From the NCBI GenBank assembly GCA_001695595.3, contig MBPM02000027.1, positions 620,001 through 684,000 on the forward strand: a stretch of DNA of 64,000 bases. Direction: 5' to 3'. The stretch comes from Plasmopara viticola. Its lineage: Eukaryota; Oomycota; Peronosporomycetes; Peronosporales; Peronosporaceae. A program made the translations under genes and the position numbers. The notes under the pieces were generated by a model, which searched no databases, was not told where the DNA came from, and saw nothing but the letters and a program-made list of their open reading frames with translations. Positions 46,301 to 58,826 of this stretch are shown here, in pieces (position 1 is the first letter of the stretch; each line of letters starts with the position of its first letter).

Positions 46301-48344
46301 CAATCGCTTCGATATCAGAAGCGAAAGGCTCGGGGGCACCGTACGCGACGGCGCGATGCATCAGTTTTGGTGTGATGACGGCAAAGAATTTTTTGCTGCG
46401 CCAATGTCGAACGCGAATTCATGCCCGAACGGGTAAGGGCTTTGAAGATTCGATTTTAGGTGGCAAGTCATGCACAGCAAGCACCCATCATCCAGTGCTG
46501 ATGCATCAAGAGGCAAGTCTGATACAGAAAGGGGTGCGATCACATCTACATCCAGCCTCCGTCACCTGATCTCTTTGACACTAGGTCCGAAAGAGAGGAA
46601 TCGGGTGGTGATAAAGGGAGAAGAGGAGGGGATATCTGTTAAATAGGTAGGGTCACACCAAAGCCGATCTGCTTGATGTGCACTACATTGAGCCACACTC
46701 ACGAAAACGGACCGATCGATCTCCAAATTTCAATATTCTATACAGTTGCTGGCGAGGTTAGCATCGTCAATCTGCCTCAGTAGCACTTTTGTCGGAATTC
46801 CTTTCCTACAGTGGTTCCATGGGCTTTGCCCAATTCTTTAAATCGACTATCATCTTCCTGGTAGAAATATCAACATGGCGAAGAGGCTTTACTTACTCTC
46901 TGCTCACTTTAGTGTGCAACTATGCCCATTGATCACTTTGCACGACAAACAATTGCGATGATTTTGCCTTCAGTCTGAACGACAGCTATAGCTACGTTCT
47001 TAACATACCCAAGCATATAGTGCATGCTTATGGTCGACCCGACTTGATTTCTGAGAGATGGTTGTACAGAAATTCTTACCGATTAGCTCAAGTTAAGGCG
47101 TGGTTTGTTTCGGAGCTTTGCGTAGAAAATTACGTTCTTTCGTGTATGAGTCGCACGAAGTTTTCTTGTGCTAAACAGCTTCCTAAAGAACTTGGTTACT
47201 GACAAAAACGGTGTATCAATGTGAACAATTCAATGAAGTCGCAATTTGTATGCGCTTCCCAAGCGAACTAAATAGGTAGTCAATGCTTTACACAAGACTA
47301 GAAGTTCCCATACTTTGTGATTAGAACCAAACAAAGATACAGTATCAAAGAAGTGATATTAAGCGTAGTGAGAAAACAAAAAAAAGCTAATTTGAACCTT
47401 ATCCCCGAAAACACAAGCCTTTCAGAACGGGGCCGTAATGGATTCGCTGTATCCGATTCCAATCACGCATCAGCGGTCAATTCGTTATCTGCTATATACA
47501 AACGGGATCTTTAGCATACAGCCGCGTTATCTTCTTAGATGGTAGCCATTGGAGAGCAAGGTGCGCACAGGAAAGGAGCTTTTGGATTGTGTACAACTCA
47601 AAACCGACTCCCTTTGCTAGGATCAATTGCATTAAAAGTCAAAAATTTGCTGCGCTCAGTATTTTTGCCTGCCGTAATTGTTGTCGAGTAGTATAACGCT
47701 AGCATCATCACTTTGTAAAGGCTGTGGCGTCACGCAAACTCTACCGGCTCCCCTCGCAAGAACGTCGCCGTCATTGTAGATTTATATTGCGAAGTTATCC
47801 AAATAGCTTGGATATATAGATGCTTGCCGAGTTGTCGGCAACGGATAAGTCGGACTGTTTCAAAAAGCCTCATCACGTGAGTTTCTGCAGCCTGTTGCGT
47901 AGTATATTCTTGTGTCCAGATAAACTGCATGTGTTCGAAACATCTTACCAACGATAGCTTTGTCAAAGTGGTGTTTCTTTATCTCGCGGCAATTGCGGTC
48001 AAGCACACCAGAACGTATGAGACCGTTGACGTCATCCATAGGTGCAAAGGCCTCACCACCGGCGAGAAGTAGTCACCTCTCAAATTGAGGTTGACTCAAA
48101 CACTTTGTGAAAGCTTTCTCGGTTAAAATCTCTGTAATTTTTAGCAGTTACACACCAAAGGGTAAATGCGCTAATCGACGATACTTTAACTAATGAAAAA
48201 CTTAAGCTATCTATCATATGTAACTTTCAACATTGCCAATATGTACTTTGGATCGATCTGAAAATAAAATGCTATTCATGGAGCTGATACAATCTCTATG
48301 CTTCTGCATCTCTCAAGACGGCGATTTTACTTAGCGTGAAAGAA
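46301..48344. other. Gene-poor, decayed DNA
   Basis: Short frames on both strands only. A minus-strand piece around 47966-47730 has the look of a broken retroelement but could not be assigned. It presumably includes the promoter of the CFAP210-like gene at its right end. Confidence 0.45.
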
Positions 48345-49885
48345 ATGCCATACCCGACGACGTTAACGACTGATGATCTTGAGCGCATGAGGGCGAGCGT
48401 GTCGCCTCCAGTTCGGAGCGATCGTGAAGCAAAACGCTTGGCAATCAAACTCAAGTCGGTCCAGCGAACATCAACGTGGCCGAATACACTGGAGGCGATG
48501 CGCATGAAGAAAGATCGGTGGAAAAAGGACAAGGAAGAGCGTTTGGAAGAAGAACGAAAGAAAATTGACGAAGAGGAGATGCGATTACAAAGGGAGGCAC
48601 AGACACAGCAAATTGAACGCGCAAATCGATTGTTGTACGAACAGACGGACCGCATGAAAACACTCCGCAGTAAAGAATTTCTGGCCGACGTAATTCATGT
48701 AAGTAATTTTCTTGTGAAATCTATTCCTTTTTCTCTTTAGTGTTGACGTGAACTTACGTTACGGCATGATAGCACCGCACGCTTCAGCTTGAAGAGAAGC
48801 GATTGCTGAAAGATCAGGATGACCTTACCAATGTCTTGTATGATCAACAAGTGGTTGCCAATGTAATCAAGGATGAAGCAGAGGAACAACGTGCGAAACA
48901 GAAACGACTTGAAGAAAATGCACGACTAGCAGCGAACCAGAAACAACAGCTGGAGGAGTACAAGCAGCGCTATATCAACGAGCTGCGCGAGGTACGTGTT
49001 GCATCAAAGTTTCTTCTAGAAATATTCTCGATCTTAGGTTTTGGTTGCTAGGAAAAACGAGATGGCGAACGAATGAAAGAGCAGGCTGAACAGAAATACT
49101 TGGAGGAAGTTGAAAAAGAGCGACAGCGAAAGTTGCGTCAAAAGCAAGCAAGTGAAGATACGCAGCGAGCCAATGAAAAATTACTCGTCCATCGGGAGAT
49201 GCAGAAAGAAAAGGATCGTCTGGAAGACGCGAGACGCGAGGAGGAAGAACGGAAGAAACAGTTGCGCGATGCCAAACGGTTGGATATTGAGCGTCGAAAG
49301 AAAGAGAATGCACAAGCACGCAAACAGCGCATGATTGATCTCGCGACCAATAATCTCGTCAAATTGGAGCAAAAGAATGAGGAACGACTCGTGAATCAAT
49401 GCACGGAAGTACGTCTTAAGGAAGAGAAATTGCTGAAAGAACGGGCAGATCGTCGTGCAGCGGAACAAGAGGCAATTGCGTCTAGCCGTCGTTGTCAACT
49501 CGACTGTAAACAGCGTGAAAAGGAGCGTGAAACTCAAGATGCGCTAGAAAGTGTCATGCAGTGGGAGCACTTTGGAAAACTTATCGAAATGCAGTCGAAG
49601 CAAGAGGAGCACGAACAGCGACAAGAGGACCTCCGACTTGCAATTGCCCAAAAACAACAAGCAGATGCTAGACGCAAAATCCTGATGAACGAACGGGCTG
49701 CTGAACTGCAAAGCGATTTGAAGGCTCGTTGTGCCTTGGAGCACGAAGAGGATCGATTTAAAGTGGCGGCCGAACGAGCGCTACAAGACGCCCGCGAACG
49801 CGGAATCACCAATGTGTATCCTATACAAAAAGCGCTTGTAGAAAAACGGATTGATCTGCTTCATGCTTCAGGTTTTCGAGTGTAG
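48345..49885 (+). CDS. CFAP210: CFAP210-like axonemal coiled-coil protein (trichohyalin-plectin-homology type)
   Basis: Three exons, 48345-48698, 48773-48991 and 49052-49885 (introns 74 and 60 nt, GTAAGT and GTACGT donors, all phase 0), 468 residues. Nearly the whole chain is highly charged coiled coil rich in Glu, Arg, Lys and Gln. The N-terminus has LTTDDLERMRASVSPP and TWPNTLEAMRMKKDRW, the opening pattern of CCDC173/CFAP210, a microtubule inner protein of ciliary doublets. The end is globular (RGITNVYPIQKALVEKRIDLL). Other TPH-family proteins (CFAP45, CFAP53) are alternatives, so the exact orthology is a moderate call; the ciliary assignment is firmer. An ATG at 48298 opens a short out-of-frame uORF. 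The reading frame is intact. Confidence 0.7.
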
Positions 49886-49990
49886 CTTTCCAAAGTTTTA
49901 AATTCTAAACTCAACTATCATGCACACTACTTTTTTTTGTAATTGCGGATCTTACAAGCGGCTACGGGTCGTATAATGTAATAAAAAAAA

Positions 49991-52943
49991 TCACGATTCA
50001 ACACTTTGCAATGCCATAACTTGTTGCTCGGCCAAGCGAATGCCTTCTTTTCGCAAATAATTGACAATGATTCCAACGTGCATTACCCGAAGCTGACACA
50101 CAACAATGCGATAAGTGTGTGACGTGTTGACATCGGACAGAAAGATTACTTACCCGCTCGAACAATATCATGCGCTTCAATTCGTTCGAACACTTGAGAA
50201 TCTCGGCTTTGTCGACTTGGTCGATCATGTCAACTTCACTGTGTTTAAAAGATTCCAGTAACGGTTCGAGCTCCTCGCACAGTACTTGCAACATTTGAGG
50301 GAACGATTGGTTGTTTGCAAAATCATCCCATCGCTGGAGTTCAGTCACTTGAACGACGTAGGGCTTGCCACCTTCCTGCTTTGTCTTCAAAAGGGCTTCA
50401 CGTCGTTTATACTCCAGATAGCTCTTATTAAACTGCGATCCGACCAAAGTCAAAGGCATTGCAGTGTAGCAAGCTCCGAAAATCATAGCAGCTACAGCAA
50501 CGAGCTTTCCGCAACTCGTGACGGGCTCCATGTCACCGTAGCCAACGGTGGCCAAGGTGACGATGACAAACCAAAAAGCGGAAAAAAAGTCATCAAAACT
50601 TGAAATTTCCCCTTTGTAATTGACAAGAAAGCGTTTTCCGAGTACGGAACCATCGAGCTCTTTTGGAAAAGTCATATTGTGCTCACCAACAATACACTCT
50701 TGACCGTAAAAACATTCGTGCCCTTTTTCCAGCTCAAACATAATGAACGAGAGAATTGTAGTCACGACCATCAGCATAAAGTACGGAATCGTCAGCCGTG
50801 CTGACGTCTTTGAAATCGATTCCCACAAGACTTTGGTGACAGGGATACTTTGCTGAATTTTAAAGATGCGCGACAAGCGAAGCAGACGTAAAAATGTAAG
50901 AAAATCTTGGGACGCGGGTGGAATGACGTAGATGGGCATCACACCGTGGTAGAGGCGACGGCCTTCTAGTACGAAAAAGGGTACAAAAGACACCATTTCA
51001 AGAAAAACGACGGGGTTTTTAAAGAACGCTCGATAATTTTCACACACAAACAGCGCAGCCACAAACTCAAAAAGGTACGTTAGTGTGAATATGTACTCCA
51101 TGACTACATAACTATCGCCAAACTCGAAAAACGTCACGTGGCGATTGTCGCATTCCCACTTTTTGCATACGCTTATCCGGCGGTCGAGTTTTCGGAGACT
51201 ACTGTCTCGCCGAAATGGTAGAACAAAATCAAGTTGGTCGCGGTAGGTGTTGCTTACAGGCAAATCACTTAAGTACACTTTATCAACTCCATCACAAGAG
51301 AGGCGGTCATTCACTGTGCTACTACCGAAATTGCCTGGATAGCCATAGCAGCTCGAATTGACAAGTTTTTCGTTTTCAGAGCAACCAAAATGAAGGGGCA
51401 CTTCGGGATTGTCTACACTAAAACATCCAGGATCGTTGCCACCGATGCGTAGGTCTAGGACATTCTCGCAATACTCTTTTACCTTGCGCTCGCATAAATA
51501 AGTCTGTTCACCATACGTTTGCAAGTCTGGCATGGTCTGGAACACCACGATGATCATACTAAAGATACGACAAAATTGTACCCATCGCGACATGCATGTA
51601 GCCAGGAACGACGACTTTGGCTCTGAAATCAATTTGCGGGCCCATTCTCGCCATGTGGATGGTGCAACGACATCCTGAGACTCTGTTACAATCATATCAC
51701 TGACCATCACAGCTAATTCGTCACATTTAAGACAGCACAATTCCGTAGTTAGCTTCAAATCATCCGTAATCTCGCGAAGACGGTGCCAGTTGCATTCAGG
51801 AGACGTGGCTTCGGCCACAAGAGCTTGCGTGATCAGGGAAGCTTCGCCGACGAGTGCAGCGAGTCGTAAGTACAATTTATTAGGTGCATTGTACTTGACT
51901 AGAATCTCATGCTTTTCATGAGCACGGTTATCATTCGTAGCAGCTGCTAAATCAATGTTTGCAGGGGTCGCTACGTGAGCACCAGCTTGAAGTTGTTGAA
52001 ACTTTTGGACATTTTTTTCGTGTTGTTTCCATGCTCGATCAAACTCGGTCCCGATAATAGCGAGAGGCATGGATAGAAAGAGGGTACCAGACATGATGAT
52101 CATGACAGCAAAGCACCGACTAGCGACATTGCCTTTCGTGGGCGTAATGTCTCCGTACCCAATAGTTGCCACGGTCACAACTACAAAGTAGCCAGTGGTA
52201 AGCAGATCAGAGAAGCCAGGTAGGTTACGATCGTAGCTTGGATCCACCATGTACATGACAACGGAGAAAAAGAAGACAATTTCTGCAAAGAAGATAAGAG
52301 CCACAGAAATTGGGGCGACACTCGCGCGAATGGCTCGAAGCAAAATGTACGTGCCGGAATGATTACGGGCTAGTTTAAAGATTCGAAGCAGTCGACAGAG
52401 CCGCATGATGACGAAACTCTTTTCCTTGCCAAAGATGAGGTCAATGTAAAAGGGAAGAATGGCGGCAACATCGAACCAATTGAAAAAGTCGCGTAAGAAT
52501 GGCTTTAAACGTCGCTCAGTGAGATAGTCGTGGTCGCGCCACAAGGATGGCCAGATTAGGAGACGAATGAGTAGTTCGACAGTGAAAATAGAGGTAAAGA
52601 CCAGATCCGCATCATAGTAACCCCTTTCGTTAGGAAGTTTGGGATATTCTGGCTCAGAGCTCTCGTGGTTTGGACCGTCCAGTGTCTGCAGGAACAAGAT
52701 GAGGCAGCTCGTAAAAGCTGCACACGCAATGAAAAAGCTGTAGAGCGACGCTCCGCGCGAGGAGTTCGGGTCAACCATAAAGATAAAGATATTTTCAAAC
52801 CGACCGAGCGTTGCCGTGTGCTTTATAGAGTCCGTTCCAGTGCCTTTGACCATGGACCCGGTGTACACTTTTGAGTTGACAAGCTCTTCTGGCGGCTCAT
52901 CCTGCGGAGTAAACGTTGGTTTGATTGCTGCGTAAAGGGGCAT
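49991..52943 (-). CDS. Tandem voltage-gated-like K+ channel with two pore units in one chain
   Basis: Two exons, 52943-50154 and 50092-49991 (61-nt intron, GTAAGT...TGTCAG), 963 residues. Reading through the intron gives a 981-residue form with a different tail; splicing is favoured by the strong donor and clean phase. Each half is a six-helix channel unit. Unit 1 has an S4 with basic residues every third position (R181, R184, R187, K190) and the filter TIGYGD (260-265). Unit 2 has S4 LRLLRLSRIFK (about 685-695) and filter TVGYGD (799-804). Between S1 and S2 of unit 2 there is a large loop (about 475-600) with eight Cys and N-S-S sites. It is convergent with the CFAP210-like gene (105 bp between stop codons). 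Two units per chain would assemble as dimers, by analogy with two-pore channels (inference). Confidence 0.88.
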
Positions 52944-53075
52944 GCCGGATTATGCAATGGCGAAGCGGCTTTAAACCGCCGGCACGACCATTGAGTATTT
53001 CTTTACGACAAATTGAAGTGCTTCATATATTGTACAATTCTAACAGTAATTACGAGTTTTCTTTAGTATTAACAT

Positions 53076-53126
53076 GGGAAAATTGCAAAATGTGATACAA
53101 ATCGAAAGTTCTCGCATAAGGTGATA
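53076..53126 (+). repeat. Left terminal inverted repeat of the Mutator-like element
   Basis: 51 bp, complementary to 55391-55440 with about two differences (one A indel and one substitution). Confidence 0.88.
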
Positions 53127-55390
53127 AAAAAAATTCAGCGGTGTCTGATCCCTCATGTAAAATACGAGTTTTGGCTCACATGGCTGCAAAGTGATGGCTA
53201 CAAAGAGTGTGTAGTTAACAGTCGATACAGCCGGTGCCCCTAGATCTGTGAAAGCGACCAGCCAGCTTTCAGTGTTAAGAGATTGACCACCAGTATGCTA
53301 AGTACTAGAAGTCGGGTGCCCTTCTGATAGCGGTTCGATCAGTGCACTGACGTGTCAGTGCATTGTGTCCGCAACCAAATATCACAGCGGCCCAGGCATA
53401 CTGAGAGAGTAAGAATGATTTTTTTTTATTGTAAGTCTGCTTGATTGCACAACTCCACAAAGAGTCATGGAGAGTGCGCACGTCATGTCGTCTTATTGTG
53501 TCCGTCTGCCTTACCGCATCTGGTACATTTGTAGAGTCTGCGACCTAAACTCTCACCTTAAGACCGAATGCGTCTCTTCGTTGGACGCCCAGCCTGTCGA
53601 ACAAAACGTGCAGATAGGACACCAGAATCTGGGTGCAGAGCTCGGTCCTCGGAAATTCCGAGAGTCCCCATCCCTGACTGGTAGCAGATCACCATGCAAC
53701 ATGCTCCCATTAGAGACAATGTAGACTCAGGTACCTTGGCTGCCGCCCTAGCAGCATATATATGTCGACACGGTATCATCAGTTGCTCACACGAGCATTA
53801 TGGTGCCTCAATGTTGACACGTCGCTGCGTCATTGGACTCGTCACGTGCGCCACGAAGGCAATCACATCCGAGCTAAAACAGCGGTGTACTCAGCAGCGA
53901 GCTTCAGTTGCGTGTTGAACTTTTTCTCCGCCCGAGGCGTCACCAAACGGCCTTGCCTCGCCCATTCTTCGCACAGTTGCTGACGGATGCGACGTTTTCC
54001 CATCAGTCTCGTAGAAATTGCTTTGAAGAACTCGAATTGGAGCACCATTTTGGGCTTGAGTTTCAAACCTCGTGCCTGCTCGCTCTCCACAAAGTTAGTC
54101 GTTCGCCATCCGAAGAGCGGTGTAAACTCGTAGTGTGGGTGCAGAGTCCACTTCTCCACAGGGATGCACCGCAGATACTTTCCGCTTCTAAATTGACCTT
54201 ATTCAGAGCGTCCAGTGCTCGCTCGAACTCTTCTACAGAAGTTGCAGAGTTTGCTTGCCACACAAATTTCTCTTGGCTGACAGCAAGCCGCACCTTCTTG
54301 CCTGCTCGCAGGTTCCCTTCGACATATTTAGAATAAATAGAACGTTTGCAGGTGAGACAATTGAACAGCACCGACATGCATGCGATGTCATACCTATGAT
54401 GTGCCGCACGCAGAATATGTTGAGCACGCCATGTTGATCGGCGGCCAACATCAAGTTCTAATTAGGGTCACTGAACATCGGGCTGGTGCGCAGAGGAAAT
54501 CCGTGGTTGATCGCGTTGGTGAAGAACCAGTGGTTATTGTCAAAGTCCTCCACGGGAGCTAGTGCCGCAGCTGCGACTTGATTGCAGAGGTTTCTGTCAC
54601 GGGTGACCAGAACGATTTGAACCCCGTTGTACTTCCGGTACTTCATGTGAGCTGCGTCAATCCCGTAGACGACTTGTCCACGCACAAATAATTGTGGGTC
54701 TAGAACGATCATGGCTCGGCAAAATCGCCCGGTCTCGTAGCACTGGAAATCTGTTTTCACGCCGGGTTTAGTTGCGCCAGCTCTGACAAGAAGCTTGGGA
54801 GGAGCCGAACAGTTGACGAATCTTCTGCAAACAGGCGCTGTTTCACAGTCTCCTTTGCGCGATACACAACGTGCTGAGATGCAACCACGCCGGGCTGGTG
54901 ACGGAGTTGGACGAGTAGATCTTGCGTTGCTAGTGTTGGTGTTGCTGCGATAGCAGCCTGCACGACAGGGTGTTTGGCTAGATGCTTGTGTGATGGCTTG
55001 GCGACGCTTGTACAGTTCTGGTGCTCGAGATTGGCGTCCGTCACGTGCCACTCTCTCGGCCGTTCGTTGCTCCTGAGCATTGCGAGCGTGACAAACCACG
55101 CACACCCAGATCCGTCGCTCAGACACTTCAAGCGCCTAAATGTACCGCCCCTAGTTGTGACATACAGTCTCCTCCCTTCTCCAAACGCGATGCCCTTGAT
55201 GACGTCTACTGCGGATTTTAACAGTATCCCAGCGCTACGTCTTCAAGGCATCGACTTCGCCGTGTTCGCTCATCTCAGAGACATCGATAATCGAGTGATT
55301 GTTGAGTTTGTGTGATTAAAATTACCTCTCCACATATTTTACATGAGAAGTCAGACACTGCTGAATTTTTGGAACTGTTTTAAATATTTG

Positions 55391-55440
55391 TATCACCTTA
55401 TGCGAGAACTTTCGGTTTGTATCACATTTTGCAATTTCCC
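55391..55440 (-). repeat. Right terminal inverted repeat of the Mutator-like element
   Basis: 50 bp, inverse copy of 53076-53126. Confidence 0.88.
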
Positions 55441-58400
55441 TTCTAACTTTGTATCGCATAAGATATAGGAGCCATAAATTCAGGATGCATACATTCTTCG
55501 CGCTTTAATGGACGTCTTTGCGCTCTAAATACACGACCAGGCAGCTTTGTTCATCGCGCGAGAGGATGGCCAGTGGTCGCATAATTTCCTTTTTTTAAAA
55601 AAATGCGTACGAATTTATGCTGAAGAATCGCTGGTATGTATAAATCTTATATCTTCCGTACACAAGGTACGCGGCTTTTATCATGGTACGTGAAAGGTAG
55701 ATGCCATTTCGTATTTTGTCTTTAAATGCACAGAAAGCGTTCTTTACCGACTCTGTCAACTGACTGACCGCCTCACTCTACCTCGCCTCGCAGCTTTTAT
55801 CTTAGCTTACCTCACCCCACCCCGCCTCTTTCGTAGTACCGAATGACTGCTTCGGCTTGACGATGCAATTTCGGAACACTTTGGCGGATCATCGAGCGTA
55901 CATTTTACCAAATTTGCAGCCAAAACTGCTTTAAGATTTCAGGGGAATGCAAGAGAGAAGGAGAAAGTCTTTGCAAAAATCGTGGGGAAGCTGGAGGAGA
56001 AAAGTGAAGATTTCGCTGTTTTATTGTATTAAAGCAAAGCAGTTGAAAGTTCAGTTTGATGATCAATTTGCAAAGATTTAATATTACTGACTAGCCAACC
56101 TTTTGCTTTGAAGACCGTGGGCGTCAATCGAAGCATTGCTTTAGCTTACAAGTTTGCCTAGCCTCGCCTTGCATCCCCTCGCCACGTATTCCCGTGCTCC
56201 AAAGCTTCGTTGGATCGCTTCGCTTGGCTGCTTGTAGACCACGTGTTTCGAATAGTCGTAGGCCGCTAGATAATTTTTTTTTAATGTTGAATTGATCGCT
56301 CGACCGTTCGCGGACTTGAACACTCACTAAGATAGTAAGTGACAGGTAATTGCCAAGGTCTAACGCAGCTTCCTCCTAGGCGGCGTCGGATCCAAGGTGG
56401 TGACACAGTGCATAAGCTCGATTTTACCGCAATGGCTTCCCACAAATCGCGTTCCTCAAAAATTGTTTACATTTCAAATTCCAGTGTGAAAATTTATACC
56501 GTCGAACTTGTTGACGCTGCTGGGGTTGAAGCCGGAATTGTAGTCAGCAATAGAGGTTGCAGAGCTTGGGCCTAGATTATTATCGAATGGCGATTGCTTG
56601 ACGTCTTTTTCAGTTGTTACGTTTAAATAGCGGAGGTTTTAGAGCCCGTGAATCGCGGTAAACATTAGTGATTACATCGGATAATTACACATTTCGCACG
56701 CTACCAGTATTTCAGGCGCAGAGTATCTTTGCGTTTACGATAGTGGATAAACCGAATATTTTAGTATCATGCACTAAATCAATACTTAATTGACGACAGC
56801 TACCCTAAAGTGGCAGTAGTACTTTTTTAATTTTGCTGCCTTCGGCCTTGACAAATGCCTTTGAGTGTCACGTTGGTAATATTAAGTTATGCTTGCTCAT
56901 ATAAGAGCAAGTGATGACCTTTTGCTGCCATTTTTTTGTACGAAAGAGTTGGGCCTAGACGTCTTTAATTTGGCTCTAGGGACTTCTCAAGTTGTAGTCA
57001 AACTTAAACTGACTAGTCTCTTCTGCTCTTTAAAAGCATCGGTCAACCTAATTTAATCGATGATAGTTACATGCCAGTGCGCGAAGTCTCTTGGCGCGCC
57101 AAAGTCTATTGAAACTCAAACTGGGTACTTGTTAGTTTGTAGTACAGCTAAGATTTGCCATGTCTTGAAAGAAAAACGGGGCGTAGCTCGAAAGAGTCCC
57201 GTACTCTATAATGCAGACCGTGCTTGCAAGCCTGGCTTGCTAATACCCAAAAAGGTTAACCTGATATGGACGGTCCTTATCGGCTCGGAGGCATCGGTCA
57301 ATTATGCTCGACGATCTACCGCCGAACAAAGCCAGTCATATTCTGAGGCTCTTCAACCACCACGAAATGACAATCCCATTGTTTGTTTAGCACCAGGATC
57401 ATCTTCTTAGGAACCTTAGGTCTTTATTGATCTAGATGTGAGGTCAAACTCCATAAAGATCACCCACTTTACTCACAGCCAAGCTTTGGTAAGTCATGAG
57501 CCTACATCTACTAGTAAGTAGTAAGGCTATTGGCGCGGACATTTAACTAATTCAGCCAGTGTGTTGAGTGTTGGTATGGCAGAGATGGATACTATTGGTG
57601 TCAAGAATAAGATCTCTAAAGTCGAAGTGGCACACAAACCACTCGTCAAACAGGGCATATACTGCATGTCATGTGGCCGACGAAGTATTGTGAGGCTCCA
57701 CTACTCTGCGTGAAATGATATGCAAGCCACTAAGTTGCGCTCGTGAAGGACAGTACTAGCTATACTCCAATCAAGGGCAAGACTCTGCTAAAATGGAGAA
57801 GTATATATTTTATTAAGCTATGCTTGTCGTGAAAATCGTTTGCTGCATATAATGGTTAGCTATAGACTATGAAACCACAGGCGATGCACTAAACGTGCGC
57901 GTGAAACGTAAGTGATTTCCAGAGCTAATTACAGAAATTCTTGCTGTATGCCATGCGTGACACAGTCGGCCAAAAACTGAGGCTTTTGGGGCGAAACTTT
58001 TTTAATACATGTGGGGCTGCACATATTTTGCTTGGCGTGGGCTCTGATAAGTACAGAGCTTAATTTAAAGTTCATGTGAATGTCGATACATCAATACACA
58101 ATCACAATGACATGTTTACGACGCGCAACGACTTTCATAACCGTATAAGAAAGCAGTAATGCTTAGCGATTGTTGAACAGTGCAAAGTATCTCATCGAAA
58201 AGAAAAGCGGCATACTTATTGTACGTCTGCAAAAAATGATAGCATTCGGCTATGTAGGTACGGTCGGAGTTCAATAAGCTTGAAGTCCATTCCTGCCTTG
58301 ATTGTTGTGTTGAGTCAGATGCGATGCTCATGGAAGAGCTCTTAGGGTTCTGCATGGACGATGACGTAGCCGATAGATTGATGGCCATTGGACCAAAAAA

Positions 58401-58826
58401 AAGTATTATCATTCGTATATAGTGGTCTTATAGGACACTTGATAGACAATTAATGCAAGAATTAAAGGCCTCATTGGGCTCATATTTGTATCACTGAGAA
58501 TTAGGATGCAGTCTAACGAGATCCGCGTTTGACGCTGCCATTTGGTCAAGGTGTACGTCTTTCATGAACTTCTTCTTTAGAACCAAATACTGCGAGACGC
58601 GGTATATAATACCTGCGGCTGAAAATAAAGTATACTAACAAAATTTGACCAATTATTTCAATATTTGTAATGACATTTAATCCTTGTATAAAATTTTTCT
58701 AAAAACGCTTTGTACCAATAAATATTTCTGCATGCTATCGTGAAAAAAATGGGATTTTACTTTCTTAGAAAAAGAATTATTAACAAACGATGATATATGG
58801 TGTAAATATTTTACAGAATCCAATAA
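55441..58826. other. Gene-poor stretch
   Basis: No domain recognised. A 98-codon minus frame at 58116-58412 has a LLNSDRTYIAECYHFLQTYN segment with a faint resemblance to the first helix of a RhoGEF (DH) domain, far too weak for a call. Other short frames (57060-57410 plus) look like chance. Pyrimidine-rich tracts occur at about 55760-55830 and 56155-56180. Confidence 0.45.

Larger units (their letters stand above)
53076..55440 (-). mobile_element. Mutator-like element with ~50-bp terminal inverted repeats and a broken transposase
   Basis: The ends are near-perfect inverted repeats: left 53076-53126 and right 55391-55440, starting GGGAAA(A)TTGCAAAATG. A minus-strand transposase is spread over several frames. 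About 55131-54757 is the N-terminal part. About 54780-54460 is the DDE core (GIDAAHMKYRKYNGV, then APVEDFDNNHWFF). About 54450-54180 has a C-RH segment and VEEFERALDALNK. About 54160-53870 has RTTNFVESEQARG. About 53780-53740 has a SWIM-like IPCRHIYAAR, then GRPTKRRIRS and a knuckle-like end. Frameshifts make it non-autonomous. The 9 bases outside each end (TATTAACAT and TTCTAACTT) match at 6 of 9, compatible with a decayed 9-bp duplication. The left end is 132 bp upstream of the K+ channel start codon. Confidence 0.85.

Noticed and set aside
58116..58412. RhoGEF (DH) domain fragment
   Set aside because: The resemblance is limited to about 20 residues with no supporting downstream helices.
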